Assembly: GCA_047629355.1 (NCBI GenBank)
Contig: JBLHWU010000053.1
Span: 1-31,185 of the forward strand
Length of the DNA: 31,185 bases
Reading direction: 5' to 3'
From: CAYUNA01 sp047629355
Lineage (GTDB): Bacteria > Bacteroidota > Bacteroidia > Chitinophagales > Saprospiraceae
Shown here: piece by piece, positions 1-8,754 of the stretch
How positions within the stretch are numbered: the first letter of the stretch is position 1
How the letters are laid out: the number at the start of each line of letters is the position of its first letter
The notes under the pieces: model-generated
The model's input: only the letters and a program-made list of their open reading frames with translations
What the model was told of the DNA's origin: nothing
The model's database searches: none
Position numbers and translations under genes: made by a program

Positions 1-529
1 TTCCATCCTTTGCAGGAATAATCAATGGAATCCGGCTAACTACTTCAACTGAAGAATTGTCGATAGCTTGTATTTTTAGTGGGTTATTGGTGAGTAAATG
101 AATTTTTTTGATGCCCAAATCTCGCATAATCTTAACTGCCACTTGATAGTCTCTACTGTCAACTTCTAAGCCCAAAGCAACATTTGCATCGACCGTATCT
201 AATCCTTTATCTTGCAAATTATAAGCGTGTAATTTATTAATAATTCCAATACCCCGTCCTTCTTGCCGCAGATAAATAACCATACCATTTTGTTCTGCTA
301 CCAATCGCATTGCCTCATCCAATTGTTCACCACAATCACATCGCTGAGAGTGAAATAAATCGCCCGTCATACACTCCGAGTGCATCCGCACCAACACGGT
401 TTTTGACGTATCCATACCTTCATGTGCCATCGCTAAATGAGGCATTTTTTCAGTTTCAGATTCCGCGTAGGCTATCATTCTAAAAGTCCCCCAATCGGTT
501 GGCATCGTTGCCTCTACTTGTCGTTTCAT
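1..529 (-). CDS. ribA: GTP cyclohydrolase II, 5' part (cut by window start)
   Basis: The minus-strand frame from the ATG at 529 runs open to the window edge, giving 176 codons. GTP cyclohydrolase II opens the imidazole ring of GTP, releasing formate and pyrophosphate, as the first step of riboflavin synthesis in the cytoplasm. The zinc-site segment is visible as C53-x10-C64-x-C66-G, the same spacing as the E. coli enzyme (C54, C65, C67). The motif RQEGRGIGI at about residues 88-96 is also diagnostic. No ribB-type domain precedes it, so this is either a stand-alone RibA or its N-terminus. The product continues beyond base 1. Upstream lies only repeat DNA. Assignment is firm; only the C-terminus is unseen. 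Confidence 0.95.
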   Translation of the reverse strand, partial: MKRQVEATMPTDWGTFRMIAYAESETEKMPHLAMAHEGMDTSKTVLVRMHSECMTGDLFHSQRCDCGEQLDEAMRLVAEQNGMVIYLRQEGRGIGIINKLHAYNLQDKGLDTVDANVALGLEVDSRDYQVAVKIMRDLGIKKIHLLTNNPLKIQAIDNSSVEVVSRIPLIIPAKDG

Positions 530-550
530 GCTATTGAAATATGGATTAAT

Positions 551-620
551 TGTAGCGGCGACTTTAGTCGCCAAGCTGCTAAGATGTAAAAGCAGCCTAA
601 CGACTAAAGTCGCCGCTACA
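551..620. repeat. Perfect 20-bp inverted repeat with nested hairpin
   Basis: Arms 551-570 and 601-620 are perfect reverse complements (TGTAGCGGCGACTTTAGTCG). Inside, GCTGCT at 575-580 pairs with AGCAGC at 591-596. Each arm itself contains the palindrome GGCGAC-TTTA-GTCGCC. It lies just upstream of ribA. It looks like a mobile REP-like or MITE-like hairpin; no other copy is in this window. Confidence 0.85.
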
Positions 621-656
621 AATACTTGCAAACTTAGTTTTATGGAACTCAAATAC

Positions 657-833
657 CCTTAGAACGCGAAATAAATAACTATCGCTTCTTCACCCATATG
701 GGCAGGCGAGGATATTTTGCCCTCACTTTTCACCTTAAAAATGCTCATTATATCAACATAAATGGCACTTTCAAAGAAAAAACGGAGAACAAAATCTCAC
801 GCTCAAGAAACTACATTTATTTATTTCACTTAC
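657..833 (+). mobile_element. Family A MITE, copy 1 (degenerate)
   Basis: This is related to the copies at 14703-14867 and 18194-18354. It shares the left arm around 709-745 (GGATATTTTG, then a pyrimidine run and CACTTT-like bases) and the centre ATTATATCAACATAAAT. It also shares the right arm GGAGAACAAAA and the terminal block CATTTATTTATTTC. The two halves are imperfect inverted repeats, so the element folds on itself. It has no coding potential; the open frame crossing it and the next repeat is incidental. It directly abuts a family B element. Outer limits are approximate. Confidence 0.75.
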
Positions 834-836
834 TTA

Positions 837-984
837 GTAAAAACGATTCAATAACTTGGGTGTCCTTTTTCCTTCTGAAAAACACAAAAAATAGATCCGT
901 AACGAAGGCTATGCACCGATCTTTTGAATTCTTTTTAAAAAAAATCACGGCGCATTATGGGCCAACTTATCAAATCGTTTTTAC
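837..984 (+). mobile_element. Family B MITE, copy 1
   Basis: The left terminus GTAAAAACGATTCAATAA and the right terminus ending in CGTTTTTAC are inverted repeats. The element is flanked by TTA at 834-836 and TTA at 985-987, a 3-bp target duplication. The interior matches the copies at 6542, 11788 and 20612 (blocks TCCGTAACGAAGGCTATGCA and TTACGGCGCATTATGG, with changes). No protein is encoded, so mobilisation would need a transposase in trans. The 3-bp TWA duplication recalls IS5-type elements (inference). Confidence 0.85.
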
Positions 985-1076
985 TTATAAAAGGGTTGAA
1001 CTATAAACACCCTAAATTCCATTCGGTTGAAATAAAGATGCATAATTAAAAAAGTGCACCTACTCCGTTACTTTTT

Positions 1077-1245
1077 GTTCACTAAATGGGTTTCATAAAA
1101 TATAAAAATTGGATTTTTTCCAAAAAATCCCAATTTTTATATCTCTTAAGCTTCCTTCCTCGCCGCCTTCGGCAGCGGAGTGGGTGGACTTGAGTGTGAA
1201 ATTGGGGCTTGTGTCCCAAATTTCACACTCAAACTCCCACAAAAA
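1077..1245 (-). repeat. Family C multi-hairpin repeat, copy 1
   Basis: Read on the minus strand it starts GGGAGTTTGAG and ends near AAACCCATTT. In between are three hairpins. The first pairs 1190-1204 with 1217-1232. The middle one is GC-rich (around 1164-1178). The third pairs 1101-1112 with 1130-1141 plus an inner A/T stem. The copies at 20036 and 20386 show the same order of parts and the same joining segments, but different stem sequences that still pair. It lies between the B1 repeat and the DUF1015 gene. Confidence 0.8.
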
Positions 1246-1480
1246 GACCTGAATAGGTGTACAAAAGTACAGTTGAAATGACCGCCATACTTTTCTTTTT
1301 ATACACATTTTCCAATCTTTTAACTGTTTTATTTGAAAAAAACGATAGGCTGTTTACCTTGTGGTTTTTTGGAATTTAGACCTATAGATTTTTAAAAATT
1401 TGGACTTTTACACTAGCACTTCCAAATTTCTAAAAATCTAAATTTTCAGATATCCAATTCATAGCCAACCAACATAAAAC

Positions 1481-2590
1481 ATGAATCTAAAACCATTTCA
1501 AGCCATCTATCCACGGATGTCTTTTATCACCTCCGCAGACCATTTTTTCAGTACTGTTCGGGAAGAATACAATGAGTATTCAGAAAGTGGCTTTTTTGAA
1601 AAAACAGCAAGCGAAGGACTCTATGTCTATCAAATTTCGTCGGCCGAAAAGAATTATCTCGGACTGATTTGCTGCATCGACATTCAGGATTTTTTGGATG
1701 GAAAAATCAAGAAACATGAGAATACGCTTGCCAGTAAAGAGCAGCAGCAAATGCACTTGATGTTGAAACGAGGGGCACAAGTCAAACCTGTTTTGCTGAC
1801 CTACCAGAAGGTACAAAAGGTTGACAAATTGCTCAAAAAAGCCATCGAAAAAGAAACACCGATTCAAGAAATCACTTTTGAAAAAACGGGACAAACACAC
1901 TCTTTTTGGCGTATTGCTGACGGAAAAACCATCCAGAAAATTCAACAACTCTTCCTCGATGATGTCCCTTGCACTTACATTGCCGATGGACACCACCGTA
2001 CTTCGACGACCGCCCTCATGCACCAAAGATTGAAAGGAACAACCGATGAAAAGTCCTACGACCAACTCCTTTGCGCGGTATTTCCAACGACCGAATTGGA
2101 GATTCTTGATTTCAATCGCGTCGTCGAAATTGTCGGGGACTTCTCCCCTGCCCTCTTCATGGCGCAACTGTCGAAATTGTGTGAAATTAACGTACTTCCA
2201 CGGGCAAGAAAACCTTTAGAAAAAGGAGAGTTAACGCTCTTTTTAGACCGAACTTGGTTTTCCTTAAAGTGGCGAAATGAAGTTTTAGAAAAAGCTAAAA
2301 GTGATAAAACCATCTTGGATGCGTCCCTTTTGAATGAGGAAATACTGAGTCCTTTACTTCACATCAAAGATGTGAAAACAGATGCTCGCGTAAAATATGT
2401 TGAAGGTCCTGCTGGTTTGGAAGGCATTATGACGAAGGTGTTGAAAGGCGAAAATCGAATGGCTTTTATGCTATATCCTGTAGAAATGGATGATTTTATT
2501 GCGATTTCAGATGCTGGAAAAACACTGCCGCCAAAATCAACTTGGTTTGAACCTAGGATTAAGAATGGTCTGATTGTGAAGGAATTTTAA
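1481..2590 (+). CDS. DUF1015 family protein
   Basis: The 369-residue protein matches DUF1015 (PF06245), a conserved cytoplasmic family of unknown biochemical role, often found near serine biosynthesis genes in Bacteroidota. Recognisable features are the opening PFQAIYP, the segment KKHENTLASKEQ near residue 80, LKRGAQVKPVLLTY near 95-108, and the signature YIADGHHRTSTTA near 165. The last includes the paired histidines likely to form the active or binding site. The length is slightly under the usual ~400 residues. No serA or serC lies within the window, so the usual context is not visible here. The gene is monocistronic. A long-loop hairpin follows the stop. Family assignment is secure; function is unknown. 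Confidence 0.9.
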   Translation: MNLKPFQAIYPRMSFITSADHFFSTVREEYNEYSESGFFEKTASEGLYVYQISSAEKNYLGLICCIDIQDFLDGKIKKHENTLASKEQQQMHLMLKRGAQVKPVLLTYQKVQKVDKLLKKAIEKETPIQEITFEKTGQTHSFWRIADGKTIQKIQQLFLDDVPCTYIADGHHRTSTTALMHQRLKGTTDEKSYDQLLCAVFPTTELEILDFNRVVEIVGDFSPALFMAQLSKLCEINVLPRARKPLEKGELTLFLDRTWFSLKWRNEVLEKAKSDKTILDASLLNEEILSPLLHIKDVKTDARVKYVEGPAGLEGIMTKVLKGENRMAFMLYPVEMDDFIAISDAGKTLPPKSTWFEPRIKNGLIVKEF

Positions 2591-2596
2591 CGGATT

Positions 2597-2653
2597 GTGA
2601 GTTGCGGATTGCCAACATGACGGAATACGTCGCACAGAAAACCCGCAACTCAC
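2597..2653. terminator. Hairpin between convergent genes
   Basis: GTGAGTTGCGG at 2597-2607 is perfectly repeated in inverse at 2643-2653, with a 35-nt loop. It lies between the stop of the DUF1015 gene and the stop of the amylase pseudogene. After the right arm the plus strand has a short T run (ctaatttttt), so it could end transcription of the plus-strand gene. The long loop makes this weaker than a classical terminator. Confidence 0.45.
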
Positions 2654-4926
2654 TAATTTTTTACCAATTTTAAATAAGCTCCTCCATTCAACGACAATAA
2701 ATAAACACCTTTTCCAATCTTTCCAAGTGTTTTATTTAAATCAGTTTCTGCCGCTTCCAAACGAGCATTTCCTACCAAAAGCAATTTTCCTTCAATTGAA
2801 ATCATGCGATAGGAAACCTCCTTTTCGTGATTAAAATCACCAGCTGCCCGCAACATTATTTTTTCAGACAATGGATTAGAGGAAACGAAAAACGACGGTG
2901 TTATTTTACCCTTTTCTAAAAATACAGGCTCACTAAACGCTGTTTCTCCATCAAAATCAAGCTGCCGCAAACGATAGTAACTATCAGTTGAAAATTGTTT
3001 GTCCAAATAGATGTATTTCTGCTTTTTATTGGTATTTCCAGCACCTTTGACGAAGCCAATATTGGTAAAATATTGCCCATTCAACGATTTTTCAATCCTA
3101 AAACCTTCGTTATTCATCTCCGTCAAAGTTGCCCAATTGAGCAAAGCATTTTCACTATCTTCACGTACTTTGAACGTCAATAATTCAACTGGTAGAATCG
3201 TAAAATTTGACCCTTCACTCCCAACAGCAAAAGTCGAAAAGCTCGTAATGTTCTCCGCTGAAATGCTATAAGGATTCGTGCCGCTGACAGCAGAACTCGT
3301 CAAGGTTTCCCCAATCCGAACCTGAATTTTTCGATAAGCCCGCTTCGGATGCCGTGAATGTTGCGCCTTGTTCCGCAGCATTCCATTGGACGGTCACCGT
3401 TGCGTTGACGCCAGTGTCATCGGGTGCAATTTCCCAAGACTTGTTAACTTCTTCATCGTTTTCAATGTTATTGTCAGATGTTCCATTTGCTAAAACATCA
3501 TCAAAAACCCGAGCGAAAAAATAGCGAGTTGTCCCCATATTTTCCAGCGCAACTGGATTGTAACTACTATTTCCAATTGGAAATAGAACCTCACCATTCA
3601 TGCTGTTGACTTCTTGCACCAAAAAACCGCTAGTCGAAGCATTATTTTGAGTTTGAACGTATTTATTCGCCCCATTTCCAGTAATCGTCGCCCCCGTTTC
3701 CAAGATTAAATCACCGGCCTGAAGAATGAGTTTTCCATTGGTAAAACGCAATTCTTGGGTCACGGTATTTTCACCTGTCAAATTCACCGCATTGGCATTA
3801 TTAATTTCCAATGTACAAAATTGACTGTTGCCCGTTGCCGTTTGGCTCGTATTTCCATTAAATGCCAGAGTTCCGCAAGCCGTCATTGTTCCGTTATTCG
3901 TAATAGTTTCCAAAAATTTCCAACGTTCCATCTACTTGCAAACTCGCGCCTGATTCTATCAAAACATCCTTCACTTGAACGGTTCCCGTAAAATTCGGCG
4001 CAGGGCTTGAATGACCTGAAATAACTACGCTTGTATTAGAACCTGGAAATTTTCCTTCTTCCCAATTCTGGCGATTTCCAACGTCAGAATCGCCACCATT
4101 GCCCGTCCAAATTGCTTTTGATAATCCAATTGGATAACTGCTGGTATCCACGGTTTGTGGAGCAGTATACGTTACTTTGACATAGCATTTTTGCTCGGCA
4201 TTTGCCGTTGTCGCATTCCGTATTTTTATCGTTACCCAACCAGTAAATGCAGCCGAAAAGGAACCATTCATGCCATTCCCCCCCGTTTGTGTATGCAATT
4301 CATCACCAGCAATATTGTGAAACGAAACCGTTACATTTCCTGATTCTGGAAATAATTCATAAACAATGTTTTGACCAGATTGAGTAAAAATTCGCCCCGC
4401 AATTCGTTGATTCGTTGAACCTGCGGGCAGCGAACCTCCTTGCATCAAAGAGTTGCAATGACTGTCGCCCAAATCATTTGACAATTCCTACTCTTGGGTC
4501 GTCGGAATCGAAGCAGGCGTATAGCTATCTAGGTGGGCATACATCGCCGATAAGGACGCAAACGCCAAATTTCCAGATACAGGTGCCCAGACAGAGTAGC
4601 CATGCCTTCCCTCCCCCATTCAATGCTGGATTGACACCTTGCGTGATGATTTGTATACGTTGGTCGGCAGGCACCGTATAGCTCGCCAGACCATTCGCGC
4701 CAGAGTAGTCCATCAGTACCGTTCCTTGCGGAAAGTCGGTGTCAATATAAAGCTCTTGCACCGTATCCCAATTGTCGTTAATCCCAATAACTGCCTTACC
4801 ACTTCGCTCAATGACTAAATGGTCAGCGGTCGAACCTGCGACGGTAAAAAGTCCCACTTCCGCACTTCTCACTTTATAACTTCCACCTTTGAAATCCAAT
4901 TTCTGATGGCATTGTATTAAATTTAT

Positions 4927-5150
4927 GGTAGTGTAACAAATGTGCACCACCATTTATTGAAAAAGTGACTTATTACCGTGTAAACGAAGGTTCTTTTAAG
5001 TTTGAGCAGCGAGAAAATCGTAAGATTTTCCCGCTTCAAAAAACACAGTGCGCGTTGCCTGCGGCAATGCGGGAAGGGTATTAAGGGATAAAAATCCCTT
5101 CGATAAACAAAAGCACCTAAACTGTAAAAGTGCACATTTGTGGCACTACC
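4927..5150. mobile_element. Family E insertion element with 8-bp target duplication
   Basis: The ends are inverted repeats: GGTAGTGTAACAAATGTGCA at 4927 against the reverse complement of the right end at 5150, GGTAGTGCCACAAATGTGCA. The element is bracketed by AAATTTAT at 4919-4926 and 5151-5158. Removing it with one copy of the duplication rejoins the amylase reading frame exactly (AREDIINL followed by IQCHQKLDF). It encodes no transposase and carries a D-type double hairpin at 5006-5100. Confidence 0.9.
5006..5100 (+). repeat. D-type hairpin motif inside element E
   Basis: Stem 1 is GCGAGAAAATC paired with GATTTTCCCGC around a GTAA loop (5009-5034). Next is the GC-rich hairpin GCGTTGCC-TGC-GGCAATGC (5052-5070). 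A third small stem, AAGGGAT/ATCCCTT, lies at 5083-5100. The same plan recurs at 10580-10644, 14881-14972 and 21883-21951. Confidence 0.7.
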
Positions 5151-6524
5151 AAATTTATAATGTCTTCGCGAGCAGGCAGACTGGTCGTACTGATTGGCAT
5201 ATGCGAGTAGCGATTGCTGTTGTAACCAACATCAAAAAGGTCTTCGAAAAAGATTTGTGGATTGCCGTCCATCGCAATAATTACGGCATAGGTAGTTGCC
5301 AAACGAGGTTCATTGGATTCGATATGAGCAGATAATTCTGAGCCCGTATTCCAGCCAGTATAATTGCCCAATGTGTCTAACTGCGGTCGAAATGTATCGT
5401 GATTGTTAATAAATGGGACCGTTTTATGCACGGTGCCGTTGATTCGATTGCTTTGCGTTTGTTGTGCTTCGAGCAGACTCGCCATATTGTAATTTCCAAG
5501 ATTACTAAACCATATTGTACAGCCCACCCGTGCCGTCGTAAGCCCGCAAATTAAAATCAAATACTCCCGCACGCCCTTGTACTTGAGTATACCAATTATC
5601 TACATCCGAGGTCCCACCTACGTACTCACCAACGGCAAACATTGTATTGCCACCAACTAGCAAAACCTGCATTGTCTTGAAGGTTAGATAAAAAATCTTC
5701 TGATGCTGCAAATTCATAATGTTTCACCGCATCCATTCGCACGCCGTCAAATCCAGTTTACTTTTTATACCAAATGAGCCATTCCCGTGTTTGGTCTTGC
5801 ATGTAATTCGCCACTTGTGTCGGGTTATAAGTTGCGTTTGAGCTTTGTCCAAAGGCACCATTTTCATAGCAAACATCTGGTCCGAAATAAGCTTGACAAA
5901 GATCTCCAGAGTTGCAATTGTGCCCCACATTTGGGTGAAAATTTTGATGGTTTTTAGAAAAACGTCCTGCTCGACTTAGGTAATCCATCGCACTTTGGTC
6001 CGTCGCTGGCGTTTCAAAACAGACATATCTGAAGTTTTTATACTGGTCATCCGATGCCACAGGCTTAATGCCAGCATTGCCAGAGTCGCTGCCTGCACCA
6101 ATGACATGATTGGGCAAATATCCTGCACGACCTCAATACCATTGGCATGTAAAACCGCTACCATTCACAGCAATTCATCCTTCGTACCAAGTCGAGTAGC
6201 AAGCGTTGATTTTTGAAATTTATCTCCTAAATCGTAGTGGTCAAATGGTGCATAACCGACACCACCTGCCCCTCCTTCATTTTTGATAGTTGGTGGAATC
6301 CAAACGGCGTCCATACCAATTTCGCGCAAGCGAGGCGCAAGTTCCGCGATGTAATTTGCCCAACCATCGGGATAATTGTTGTTGTAATAATCCCACCAAA
6401 AACCTTAAAAAAGGACTTTTTTGGTTTGGGTAAAACTAGTTGTAGCTGTTGATATTAAAATTAAGGATAGCAATAACGTTTTGAAAAACAGTTGCATTTT
6501 TTTCATAAAAAAGCTGATTTTAGA

Positions 6525-6749
6525 GAGTAGGAAATAAATAAGTAAAAACGATTCAATAACTTGGGCCATTATGCTTGTCTTTTTCCCTTCTAAAAAACAC
6601 AAAAAATAGTTCCGTAACGAAGGCTATGCAACGATTTTTTGAATTCTTTAGAAGAAAAAATTACGGCGCATTATGGTCCAACTTATTAAATCGTTTTTAC
6701 TAAGCTACTAATTACTTCGTCAGAATAGTAGCTTATTTATTTCCTACTC
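6525..6749. repeat. 17-bp inverted repeat enclosing a B element and a hairpin
   Basis: GAGTAGGAAATAAATAA at 6525-6541 is perfectly complementary to 6733-6749. Inside are the family B copy (6542-6700) and a hairpin, GCTACTAATT...AATAGTAGC, at 6704-6732. This appears to be an older palindromic element into which the B element inserted. It lies just upstream of the amylase pseudogene. Confidence 0.7.
6542..6700 (+). mobile_element. Family B MITE, copy 2
   Basis: 159 bp, starting GTAAAAACGATTCAATAA and ending TTAAATCGTTTTTAC. It is flanked by TAA at 6539-6541 and TAA at 6701-6703. The interior is palindromic (CTTCTAAA near 6591 pairs with TTTAGAAG near 6647). It is nearly identical to the copy at 11788-11947. 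Confidence 0.92.
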
Positions 6750-6860
6750 CCTTAATTGAAAAAGGGCATCACTTGGTGTGTTCAATTTAAGGAATTGAAA
6801 AACTAATTTTAAAAGGTGCTACAGGATTATTTTTATAGATGTGAAAAATTACAATATAAT

Positions 6861-6868
6861 CAAAGGTA
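6861..6868 (-). promoter_or_regulatory. Candidate -7 box for the amylase pseudogene
   Basis: The minus strand reads TACCTTTG, fitting the Bacteroidota -7 consensus TAnnTTTG. It is about 355 bp upstream of the amylase start, of which over 200 bp is inserted repeat DNA. No convincing -33 box is seen. The rest of 6750-7000 holds no gene that I can support. Confidence 0.4.
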
Positions 6869-7000
6869 CATTCTTTAAATCAATGGTGCGACGAAAACCC
6901 TGTAAAATCTCTTCTTTTAAGCACAAAGAACATTTTTTCATATTTAAAAGTTCCAATCATCTACTCGCGACAATACGTACCCCAGAATTCGCAACCCAAT

Positions 7001-8605
7001 TTACAGCTTCTGCATAAAGTTCGCGATTTCTACATTAGGGTCTAATTTCATTTTTTTGCGGAGTCGATAGCGTCCCATTTCTACAGATTTTGGGGAAATA
7101 TTTTTAATAGCGGCAATGTCTTTGGTCGTTAAATTTAAGCGAATCAAACCACACAATTGCCTTTCATTGACGGTCAATTCTGGAAATTTTTCATTCAATT
7201 TATTATAAAAATCCTGATTTACGGTGTCAATATTCATTTGAAATTCCTTGGAATCTTCGTTGATTTTCAAATGATTGGCGACTAAAAAATATAGCTTCCG
7301 AGCTTTTTCTTTAATCTCTTTTGGGTCAGCATCCATGAGTACTTCAAGGCGATCGTGCAACCGTTGGGCAAAGTCATTTTTACGGGAAATATCCAAGGCA
7401 AAATTGGTCAAATCCTGCGCTTTAAAATTCAATTCCTTTTCCAAACGTTCCTTTTCCAGCTCTTTATTTTTTAATTCTGCTTCTATCAATTGCCGTTTGG
7501 CTTTGTTTCTGGAAAAGAATAACCATAAAAACCCACTGCTAAAAACCAAAAAACTGATGATGCCAATATTGATAACTTGACTAATTTGCTTGGCCTGTTT
7601 TAATTGAATAATCTCTTGTTCCTTCGCCGATTCCTCCTTTTCTTTTTTCTCCTTTTCATACGCTTTTTGCAAAGCATCTACTTCTTGCTTGACTTCATGC
7701 CCTAATAAAGAATCCGAGATTTCATTAAATGTTTCATAATATTTTACAGACGACTCAAAATCTCCATTTTTCTGATAAGTCTCTGCTAAATCCTTGCTTA
7801 TATCCGCAATAACTTTATTGTATTGATACTTTTCCGCTATTGCCAAACCAGTTTTAGAAGACACTATAGATTCCTCATATTGCTTCAATTGCCGCAATAC
7901 CAACCCAAAATTAGCGTGTCCAATTGCTTGCATTTTTTGATTATTATACTTTTTTGCAATGGTCAACGATTTTTGATAATATTGCATAGCAATTTCAAAC
8001 TGTCCGTTGTCATAGTACTGTTCTGCCAAATTAGAGATAGGAATTCCCGTCGCTTCTTCCATTCCATTTTCTTCAAAAATCGTCAAAGCAGCTAACAGTG
8101 ATTCTACTCCTTTTTCCTCTTCATTAACTTGCAAATACACCGCACCAATGCCATTTTTTAGAATACCAATCCAACGCTTTTTTTCTAATTTTTCGCAAAT
8201 TGCTAAGGATTCATCAAAATAAGTTAGTGCGTTATTAAATTGATAAAGCTTTTGATAAATATTTCCAATGCAATATTTAGCGTGTGCTTGAAATTCAATA
8301 CTATCTACTTCTTCCGCATATTTTAAGGCTTTTTGATAAATCAAAATCGCTTTTTCATATTTCCCCAAATTCATTTTAATACGCCCCAAACTCACTGTGG
8401 CGTCATAAATTCCTGTAGTATATTTTATTGAATTGGCTAAGCGAAGGGCACGAGTGGCAAGTTCTGTTTGTTCGGTATGGTATAAGGTATCTATTTTCGA
8501 AACTTTAATTAAACTATCAATCATTGCCTCGGATACCACACTCACTTGTGCAGTGGTATAAACAATATAAAAAAGCAAGAATATTATTGTTAACAAATAT
8601 TTCAT
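7001..8605 (-). CDS. TPR-repeat membrane regulator with C-terminal LuxR-type HTH
   Basis: The 534-residue protein has a signal peptide (1-20) and an array of tetratricopeptide repeats (about 40-330), for example GKYEKAILIYQKALKYAEE and YQFNNALTYFDESLAICEK. A charged coiled coil follows at about 302-335, then one membrane segment (about 344-365) and a second coiled coil (about 366-400). The C-terminal helix-turn-helix is at about 477-520 (LTVNERQLCGLIRLNLTTKDIAAI...SPKSVEMGRYRLRKK). This architecture is a large Bacteroidota family in which a periplasmic TPR sensor is joined to a cytoplasmic GerE/LuxR-like DNA-binding domain. The ligand and target genes are unknown. It is transcribed alone; a possible -7 box lies at 8658-8665. 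Confidence 0.88.
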   Translation of the reverse strand: MKYLLTIIFLLFYIVYTTAQVSVVSEAMIDSLIKVSKIDTLYHTEQTELATRALRLANSIKYTTGIYDATVSLGRIKMNLGKYEKAILIYQKALKYAEEVDSIEFQAHAKYCIGNIYQKLYQFNNALTYFDESLAICEKLEKKRWIGILKNGIGAVYLQVNEEEKGVESLLAALTIFEENGMEEATGIPISNLAEQYYDNGQFEIAMQYYQKSLTIAKKYNNQKMQAIGHANFGLVLRQLKQYEESIVSSKTGLAIAEKYQYNKVIADISKDLAETYQKNGDFESSVKYYETFNEISDSLLGHEVKQEVDALQKAYEKEKKEKEESAKEQEIIQLKQAKQISQVINIGIISFLVFSSGFLWLFFSRNKAKRQLIEAELKNKELEKERLEKELNFKAQDLTNFALDISRKNDFAQRLHDRLEVLMDADPKEIKEKARKLYFLVANHLKINEDSKEFQMNIDTVNQDFYNKLNEKFPELTVNERQLCGLIRLNLTTKDIAAIKNISPKSVEMGRYRLRKKMKLDPNVEIANFMQKL

Positions 8606-8657
8606 TCCCGGAAAACTTCTACAGTAATTATTTTGCGTGCGGTGCGAATTTGAAAAT

Positions 8658-8665
8658 CAAAAATA
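8658..8665 (-). promoter_or_regulatory. Candidate -7 box of the TPR/HTH gene
   Basis: The minus strand reads TATTTTTG (TAnnTTTG), 53 bp upstream of the ATG at 8605. No clear -33 box is seen. Confidence 0.4.
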
Positions 8666-8754
8666 GATAATTCAGAGGGAATGAGGAGTTTTTTTATGAA
8701 AAAATGTTAAAAAGTCTTTGTGGAAGACTCGTTTTTAACGAAGAGGTCAGTTGC

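Larger units (their letters stand above)
2653..6506 (-). pseudogene. Secreted GH13 alpha-amylase with T9SS tail, degraded
   Basis: The fragments join into a protein of about 1,200 residues. It has a signal peptide (MKKMQLFFKTLLLSLILI... from 6506) and a GH13 catalytic barrel. Next come the amylase C-terminal beta domain, a long repetitive adhesin-like region, and a T9SS sorting domain ending at 2653. GH13 motifs are visible: region I DIxPNH near 6115, nucleophile GFDGVRMDAVKH near 5722-5757, acid/base AVGEYVGG near 5625, and INNHDTFRP near 5390-5410. The intact protein would cleave alpha-1,4-glucans outside the cell. Lesions are in-frame stops (TAA 6405-6407, TGA 6165-6167, TAA 5758-5760, a TAG near 4490), frameshifts near 6118, 5655, 5510, 4600, 3910 and 3330, and a 224-bp insertion at 4927-5150. 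It is clearly non-functional. Confidence 0.93.

Noticed and set aside
698..1006. A 102-codon open frame
   Set aside because: It spans the A1 and B1 repeats, has no family features and is not kept in other copies.
1093..1308. A 71-codon open frame on the minus strand
   Set aside because: It is the coding shadow of the family C hairpins.
1580..2167. A 195-codon minus-strand frame opposite the DUF1015 gene
   Set aside because: It is a shadow of the real gene; the translation has no recognisable domain.
2653..6506. Programmed frameshifts or a split operon in the amylase region
   Set aside because: There are too many shifts and stops, no slippery sites with conserved downstream structure, and a transposon-like insertion in the frame.
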